DNA from: Lanius collurio
Lineage: Eukaryota; Chordata; Aves; Passeriformes; Laniidae
Length of the DNA: 64,000 bases
NCBI GenBank assembly: GCA_020086605.1
Contig: JACBWW010000008.1
Location: 17,317,909-17,381,908, forward strand
Reading direction: 5' to 3'
The notes under the pieces were generated by a model. That model saw only the letters and a list, made by a program, of their open reading frames with translations. It did no database searches and had not been told where the DNA came from. Below are positions 53,301 to 62,300 of the stretch, one piece after another; the stretch's first letter is position 1, and the number at the start of each line of letters is the position of its first letter. The position numbers and the translations under genes were made by a program.

Positions 53301-56300
53301 ACCACGATCACTAAACCATGTTCCCAACTGCCCTATCCACACATTATTGAAACATTTCCAAGCAACTCCACCTGTTCCAATGCTTGATAACTCAGTGAAG
53401 AAATTTTTCCTAATGTCTAACCTGAACCTCCCTTGGTGCAGCTTGAGGCCAATTCTCTTTGTCCTGTGACTGGGTGCCTGGGAGAAGAGACTGACCCCCA
53501 CCCAGCTACAGCTTCCTGTCAGGCAGGTGGAAAGAGTGATAAGGTCCCCCCGAGCGTCCTTTTCTGAAGGCAAAACATCCCCAGCTCCCTCAGCTGCATC
53601 CCCAGCCTGTGGGGCTGCCTGGGGTTGTTGTGACCCAAGAGCAGGACTGGGCCTTGTTTAAGCTCACACCACTGGCCTCAGCCCATGGTCCAGCCTGTCC
53701 AGATCCCTCCTGATCTGAGCATTCCTGCCTCCCAGCAGATCAACACACCCAGCTCAGTCATCTGCAAACTCACTCGATCAATGTTGTATAGTAAGGGGAC
53801 TAGTCACAGAATAATTCTGTTCTAACTACACAAAGTATCCATTCAGTTATAAATTACTGCAAGACATTTCATAATTTTATTCTTACAAAAACCAGATTGT
53901 TGTTCTTGGAACTCATTTTCCCACCGAAGTCATCATTTAATGGAACATCTTCAGGGCTCATTTAATGTTTTTGACATTACTGTTCAGTATCTCCACAATT
54001 AAACATCACCACATGTTCCCAATGGTAATCTTTTGCAAGACACAACAGACTTTAAGGCAGGATGTCATGAAATTCTCAATCAAGTTTACACAAAGTAAGG
54101 TATTTCTGTTTCATCTGTGATTACAACAAATGTGTAATCCAAAAGATCAGTTATTTATACTTACCACTAAGTCACGGTCTTGAAGCAAGTTACGAATTGC
54201 TTCATATAAAACAGGTCTCAAGTCTGATTTGAATTTTACAGAAATCCACTGTCCAATCAGCCATATTACTCGTCGGCGTATTGGTTTATACCTTTAAAAT
54301 TAGGAGGGAAAAAAATTATACTTGTTAACTCATTACACTAGTTGTAATAGAATATTTTGATGAAAAAAAATATCCAAGAATCATGATGGAAATATTACTG
54401 CCCAAAACAATTAAAAGATTTAGTTTGTCAAGATCAATTTCAGAGTAAAACCTTTTTCTATTAAAATTCTTCACAAGAAGGGTGGAGCACAGCAGCAAAT
54501 GAACAATCCTTAACAAGATCTCCCATTTTTTTCCTGCTCTTCTGACATTTAGCCTAACCATTAGAATACTTGTCTACTTGTAAACAGTAAGTGAAATCTT
54601 AGTTAAAAAAACAGTCTAACAAGAAAAAGAAAAAAAAACATTAGGAGACAGCAGGTAACCAACTGTTGCAATCATTTTTGACACTAACATAACATTATAT
54701 ATCCAAAAGTAATTAATTTTTTTAAAGTATACTGCAGTGAAAAGAAGCATTTTAGTATTTTAACAGGAACTTCCACTCTACAGGAAACTGAACCCTCTAT
54801 GTAAATAGAGCATTTGGAAATAAAAGAGCTGACTAGCAACCTATTATGGAAATAATTTACAATTTATAGTAGCTCCTAAGGGTGTAAGGAAACAAATTAG
54901 TTCGTGTTTCACATAAAGATTGCCCCTGGTAAGACGAATTGCAAATGTAGAAGAAAAACATAGTAACAGTCTTCAAAGGACATTTGGGTCACTGCTAATG
55001 ACTGTGCTGAGAAAAATAGGACATACTTATTTAAAGTCAACGGCTGATTTGAACTTGTCTGATAAGGATTAGCATGCACAATAGTGGTCACTGTCCTTCC
55101 CCTGGGGAAAGAGTGAGTTTGAGGAAAAGGGAGGAACAGTGTCTTCCAGATAGTTACAAAGAGCGACAGCTCAGTCTGTACTGAGATGACAAAAATGATC
55201 TTTTAAAATACCCCATGATATCCAATAAACAATAAGAGGTACTCATGTGAAGGCCATCCAAGTGAGGGTGACCTTGGTGAGAAGGAAACACCACAGCAGA
55301 TGGACAGTAAAAAGCTCTTCATGTAGAGCAATCATTCACTCTTTACAACACAACCCAAACCCTTAGTTCCCCTGTTTATTGCAGCAAAATTAACAGAACA
55401 GAATTACAGAGGGCCTGTATTTAAACTAAAAGAGAAGAACAAATTGCTATTTTATAAAGCTACAGTTTTATAGAGACTATTTCCACAGATCTCACTTGGA
55501 CTTTGCTGCCTAGAGGACTCCAAGGTCTCCAGAGGCCTAAACATCTTTCTTTAAATGAGAGAAGGTGGTTATCCTGAGAAGGTCTAGTCAACTGCAATGC
55601 ATGCAAGAAGACAGACAATCTACTTTTACAGAACCCTGGAAGTATCCACCACACAGTAATTTAATTACAAACTGTCAAGAACACTGTCACTTCTGTGACT
55701 GTATCAGTGATCTGTACGCATTTCATACACTTAGTGGATATGTTTCAAGGTTGAGTATTTTTCAACTCAGCAATTATTAGATATTATATCTTATCAGATT
55801 TGTATCAACAGTTTGTATTTAAATGATGAAGGCATAACAAAGCAAGATGTTTACCTGTCATGAGAAACCTGTAGTTCTGCTAACAGTTGATTTTTAAACC
55901 ACTGATCAAAATCCACACTGTCAAATAGTTCATAAGCAGCCAGTCCAACCGCATTATATACTGGGGAAAAACAATAGTTATACTTATTGTTTGCTTAAAT
56001 GTTATTTTTCATTACTAAATAATCAGATTAATCTAATATTCAAGCCACATTTTGGTAACCTGAACATAACAAAGCAAACACAACTAAAGCATATCTTCCT
56101 TTAGAAAGTTTTATCAGACCATGGTGAAAGGAACTTCAGCGGAAATTATTAGTAGAAGGAAACTACAGAAGAAAGGTTAGATTCTTGAAATTAGATAGAA
56201 GCCAAAGAACAATAAGGATCTTATTCCATCATCAAGGATGGTTCCAAAAGAAACAATTATTATCTTTTGCCAAAAAATCTCCTCACTTGTGAAGTGGACA

Positions 56301-59300
56301 GAGTATCTCCATGAAAGCACTGAAAGTCATTTACTTGGCAGAGTAGAAAGAACAGGACAGTAAAGGAGATTGCTTGCTCAAAAAAAAAAAACCCAAAAAG
56401 CAGTGTATTTTCACATAAACATTTTCAAAAGCAAAGACCAAGATCAATCAGAGGAGTACGAGGATTTAGGTACTACTTTCCAAACACCTTCAAAAAAATC
56501 TTGCAAATTCCTCATGCAATTTTTAAGAAGTCAAACACATAAACAAAAGTGGCTCTATGACTTCAAAGATAAAATAAAACTTAATTTACCAGCATCTTTA
56601 ATCAGTATAGCATTGGTATTTTCCATGTTGGTAGATCCTACAAGCCAAAGTTAAATAAAAAAAGTGTCACTAAAACAAGGAATGAAAGAAACTTTGCACT
56701 TAAATGCTTTAACAAAGTATGGCATTAATTAAGACTGCTTTTATTTAATATTCAAGTTCAATCATTTCACTTCTGATACTTCGTTCAGTAAATACACCAA
56801 AAGCAAATCTCTGCTTTTATACCCTCTTTTTGACTTAATTCTTTGGAGATAAACATTTTTAATAGCAACATAAACGTAAGTCAGAAGCAAGTACTTTAAA
56901 TGAACAGACTCAAAATCTGTAAATTGCAGACAACTGTCAACCACACCATACTACATCCAAAAGGGTCCCAGACCTAGTTCCCTTACTTTTTATATAAGTG
57001 GGCCTATAAGTAAAGATTTTCCAAAGTTTTAAGAATTAATGGATTCTTCATATCATCTACTGTACTTCAACAGTAAATCCCAATTTGAAAACATAAAGAG
57101 CAGAAGAAAGCTGCTATGGGCCCCAGGAAAGTTAAAAAAGTAAGGGTATACCTTTTATCAAGTTGGTATTAACTCATGTAATTTTTGGAAAACAAAAATA
57201 CACTACCTGTCAGCTCTACAGTAAGGAATCTTTTACTACTACCCATACTACAGCACAATGAGCCATCCCAAAACATATGTCCACAAAGTAATTTATGAAG
57301 AGATTCTGTAAACTCAGAAAATGGGTACGTATTATATTTTGATAAAATTTAATGATCCTTTCTGATAACTTTGAATACAAAATATTCTAAGTCAACTAAG
57401 GCACAACCGAGGGAAATAACCTGAGTTGAAATGAAAAAAAAAGTCACTCCCACTTACTATCTTTCCTGGCCATTATAAAACTTAGTTTGGGGACAAAGAA
57501 TAATAAAGTAAAACAAAGAAAATATGAATCATTCCTCAACGTATGAATAATTCAGCCTTCATACAGAAACCCCATAAATTTTTAAAGCAGATTCTTCAGA
57601 TTTGGAAAGTCCTCTAGGCTCTCGAAAGTGACAGTATAACTTAAATATTTTTATTTTAAAGTTTTTACTCCCCTCAAGATTTTGGCAGAGACACGGCATG
57701 AACTGCCTTGCAACATTTGAACAGAAAGTTCCCAACTAAAAACAACCCAAAGAATTCATTAAGCTTGTGGATCAATGTCAAGAAAGTCTGAAACTTCATG
57801 AAATTAGAAATGCCACATTTGTCAATTGTCTAAAACAGTATGATGAAAAGCAAAGAGCCTTTAGGACTTCCTCCTCCTAGATACGCAATGCATTTCATTA
57901 TAGGAAGTTTAGAAGTAATTTTAAAATATTAAGAGGTACTTTCAAACATACAGAGAGAATGCACTATATAAAATTAGATACTACGAGATCAAATTGTTTA
58001 ATAGTTGACCAGAGTGTGTTATGATTGTAAACAATTCTACATTTTTTAAGTCCTTCCTTTTCTTTAAGGAACTTACCATGTAGACTGTGAACCATTTCTA
58101 AAAGAACTGGGGTAAGAGTTTGATTATATTCATGAAAAATATCAATAAAAAGAACTTCCGTGCATGGCTGAAAAATTAAGAGATCTGGTTAGAATCAATT
58201 AAAATAAAGGCAATTAAAATACATTTTATGCTAACATTTTAAGTGCTGAATACCTCACACTGAAGGTCGTAATTTAAAATGCAATATATTGTAGCAAAAT
58301 CAGTATTGTAAGAAATACCACTCTTTCTACAATACACTACGCTTTAGCTCTTGCTAGAGTTTGATGGCTACATCTGTATCAACCAGTTCTGTGGCAGAAG
58401 AACAATGAATCTGTGGAGTGAAACAGCTGGAGCTGTGCAGCCTGTGCCCACACTGTGGGTATGTCACAGGTTGTTTTTGTATTGGCTTACTGGCTCTAGG
58501 TCAGTGACTTGGACTGAACACCCTTTTACAACTGGAATAGACAAGATGTACCATGTCTTAATTTTAAAATAACAGTAATAAAGCAAATAAACTTTGAGAT
58601 CTCTCTGAAAAGCAAACCACAGCAGTTACAAATGGGAGATACACTACAAGAGCATATTTCTGATCTGAACTGAATTAACTACTATAATAACTAATTAACA
58701 AACATAATTAACTAATAAATATGCACCTGAAACTTCCTTCACTCATCATGTCTACTGTCTACTAACAAAGTCGTAAGTGGTTACATCAGTTACCAGTTTA
58801 AAAAAAAGACAACTTCTGCTGACTTTAACCACATGTTACATAATTCAAATGTTGACGCAAACTCCTTTTTCCTCCCTCCTAAAACATGAAGTGCATAGAT
58901 TCCTGTGTATTTCAATAAGTTTGAACACTGATAAAAGAATGAAGTTTAACTTCACTAAATCTAAAGAAACTTAGGGATTTTTTTGAAAAATATTACCTGT
59001 CTGGGTTACAAGACTATAAAGAATTGCATTCAGGAATGTTTAATGCGTTTCTTTCAAATTGAAACACTTACTCTGAGACTGTACTTCCAAGAATCTCCTC
59101 CAGTCTCTTCCACAGCTATTATTTCACAAAGGGAAAAAAAAAAGTATTATTTCAACTATAGCTCAAACAAAGTTTAGTGTTTGGATAAGAGGCTATCATA
59201 GACTTCTGAGAAATCTCTTGTTATAAAAAGAATGTTTAGCGGGAATATTTCTCCATCTAAGAAGACTGCAGGAAAGAAAATAGCCAACGTTGCAGTAGGC

Positions 59301-62300
59301 AATTTGCAGAGACAATGTGGATATGAAGCTCTTATACAAATATCTAATTAAACTACAACCAAATGCATAGCACGTTTCTTACTGAAGCTTTCTGGATCCT
59401 CTTCCCACATGGTCAATTCTTCTTTTGTCAGCAGGAAATAGTGAGTGACTAATCTCCTACATATTTCCATTAGTGTTGGGTATGTGAAAAAAGCTGTCTT
59501 TATCTTATGTGCTTCAAGAGTTTCAGGACTGCTGTCTGAAATAAAAGCCAAAGATTTCAGATTACAATTAAGTGGCTTAATGATCAAAGACTAGTCTAGC
59601 AAAATTAAAACGAAATCAATAAATAAAACATTCCCATCCTCTAACGAAAAACAAAAAACATATATTTTCATGGCAGATTTTAACAGACTTTCAGGTGTTA
59701 AGCTGGTTTTTAAGCAAGTAATCTATTCTGACACACCAGTATGTTTATGAAACTTTTTTTCACATTCATAAAGAGAATCCTAATTGTTATCTAGTCACTA
59801 ACACACGTCAAACTATTGTGAAAGGTAGAGGTATTTTTTAAATTCATACATACAGTAGTGTATGAAGTTTCAGAATTAAACACAGTCCTACAAAGCAGAA
59901 CATATGAGCTTCTTTATATTCAACTGCATCTCCAATCCACTGTGTTTCTGTATTTCCTTGTACTAGTATTATTAATTACAGAAAATACGCCATTTTATCA
60001 ACCATACCTCATGGGAAAGATGCAACAAAAACTAGTTGATAAAAATAAACCAAACTCTATACCTCAATACATTTTAAAATTTGTTCAAAGGAAACTAAAA
60101 CAATCAAAAAAGAAAAGACATTTGTGCTCTCTTTGCATTTAAAATTCCTTTGGCATGTCATTATCTATGTACATTAATACTATAAAAATTACCAAAACAA
60201 GTATCAATACAGAGACAGAACCATAAATACTTCAGTAATTATTAAAACATTAATAAAGGAGTTTAAATTGTTGGGAATAGCTAGCAAAATGTTTCTCAAG
60301 ACATAAAAAATTACTTTAGTAAGTAGTAGCAGTACCTTCAATATTTTTGGATGGCTTGTATGCATAATTTTTTACAATCATCTTAATGAGATTCATGCAT
60401 TGTACAATAAACTGCTCAAATACAACTCCTTCACCAGCTTCTGTGAAAACATAGCTTACAGAGAACTCCAGTGATCTCTGAATCAAAGCAGTGAATGAGA
60501 AAGGATGTTGATCCAGGAAGTCTAGAAGCTTAAAATGATAAAGGAAGTAGAAAAAAAGAAATCAAAACACTTTTAGTGAAGTCTTATTAAATACTTTAGT
60601 AAATTATTCATCAAAAACATGTGCCAATTTACATAAAATTATAGAAAACTGAACACAAGAAATCAGAAAGCCATCAGTATCAATTGTTAATGAAGAATTA
60701 TTTAACAACTAAATTCTTGATTCGGGTTCAAATTTTTTTTTTTTTTTTTAAGTATGAGGAACAATAACCATTTTCACATGGACCAGCTTGCTAGAGGTAA
60801 AGTATATCAGCCATACTTAAAACAATGAATATTTCAGCAGATAATTCATCCCTATTAGAATCAGTGTAAATAAAAGCAGGATGAGATATATATAATTTCC
60901 CCTCACCCAACTCCACCACTGCAGTACAAGTACTTGCTTCCTCAACTTAGCTTTTCCAATTAATGATCTAAAATACACTGGTGGATTCCTTTAAACTCCT
61001 TTAGTACTGCAAAAATGCCTAAACCTATATTCTTGCATCTGAATTTCAAGGTGGTAGATTACCTATTAATCAATTTTACTTTCTTGTCAGGTCTCTGAAA
61101 AAAGATGCACATTTGCAATGTAAGTACTATGACAAAGACCAAAAATAATGTGTCAGAGCACCTCCAGCTCAATTTTGGTGAAGCTGATAGGTGCTTTCTA
61201 CTTCTGATAACTAGGCTGTATATTTAAAATACACTCAAGGCCCCTAAACAGAATGAGAAAACAATTAGAACTCTGTAGGTTTTGTAACTTAAAAAAAGCC
61301 AAAAAAACCCCAAAAAACAGACCAAGTATCAACGTTAAAATTACCTTCCAATACAATATGCATTTAATAGTCACAAAGAACCAGCTGACAACTCCAAGTG
61401 CATTACACAATACAAGTCTCAGAGGGCAGAAGAGTTTTTTGTTCATTTACTTTTGATTAACTAGCGTGGCCAGTAATTCCATACACCTAACAAAGCCTTG
61501 GAAATAGTGATCCAACTACCTATAAAAATAAAATTAAAAGCCTATCTCTTCTTTATTCCTTTATATTATTACCTTTGCTTTATCAATACAACCAGAACTC
61601 TTCTTTAAACAGATCCTAGCTAAATAACTTACTTATGGAATGCAATTAATTTTGTTTGAGCTAAGAATCTGTATTCTTCACTGCTGCAATCCACTTTACC
61701 ATTATTAAACAGACACCCTTTTCTTCAAAAATACATCTCCTAAAGAAGTTTTAAGTTGCAGTACCTTCCACTTCCTTCAAAGGTTAGAAATGTATTCACT
61801 TTAAGGCATGTATGTGTCTGGATGGGGACTGCTCCACCAGAACTACAAACTATACAGTAACTAGAAGGAGATTTTACTTACCACTTTAGTGAACAGAATT
61901 ATGGTCTTTTCTAGACGATCTCTGCATATGCTTTCTGCTCTTATACTTCTGCCTGGTAAATCAGACATTTAACAACTATAAATTTTCAGACTTTAGTTTT
62001 CTTTCTGGATAGCTAAATTTTAAAAAAATTAACACTGGAAAAGAACTTATTTTTTTTACTGCAGTTAAGAGATTATGTCAGCAGAAAAAAGTTCTAGGGT
62101 GGAATAAATTCAAAGTGAAATTCAAGGTAATGAGTACTGGGAATAAAAAAAATCTTTTCAATCAATTGTGACATCATTACACAAAATTCAATGACAAAAA
62201 ACTATTAAATAATGCAAGCAATTACTAGTATATACAAAAAATAAGTATGCATTGAAAATATAAAAACGTCCTTTTAATAAAACTATTACTGCATTATATT

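Noticed and set aside
53238..53573. 111-codon minus-strand open frame
   Set aside because: Lies in CR1 3' sequence; no intact reverse-transcriptase motif.
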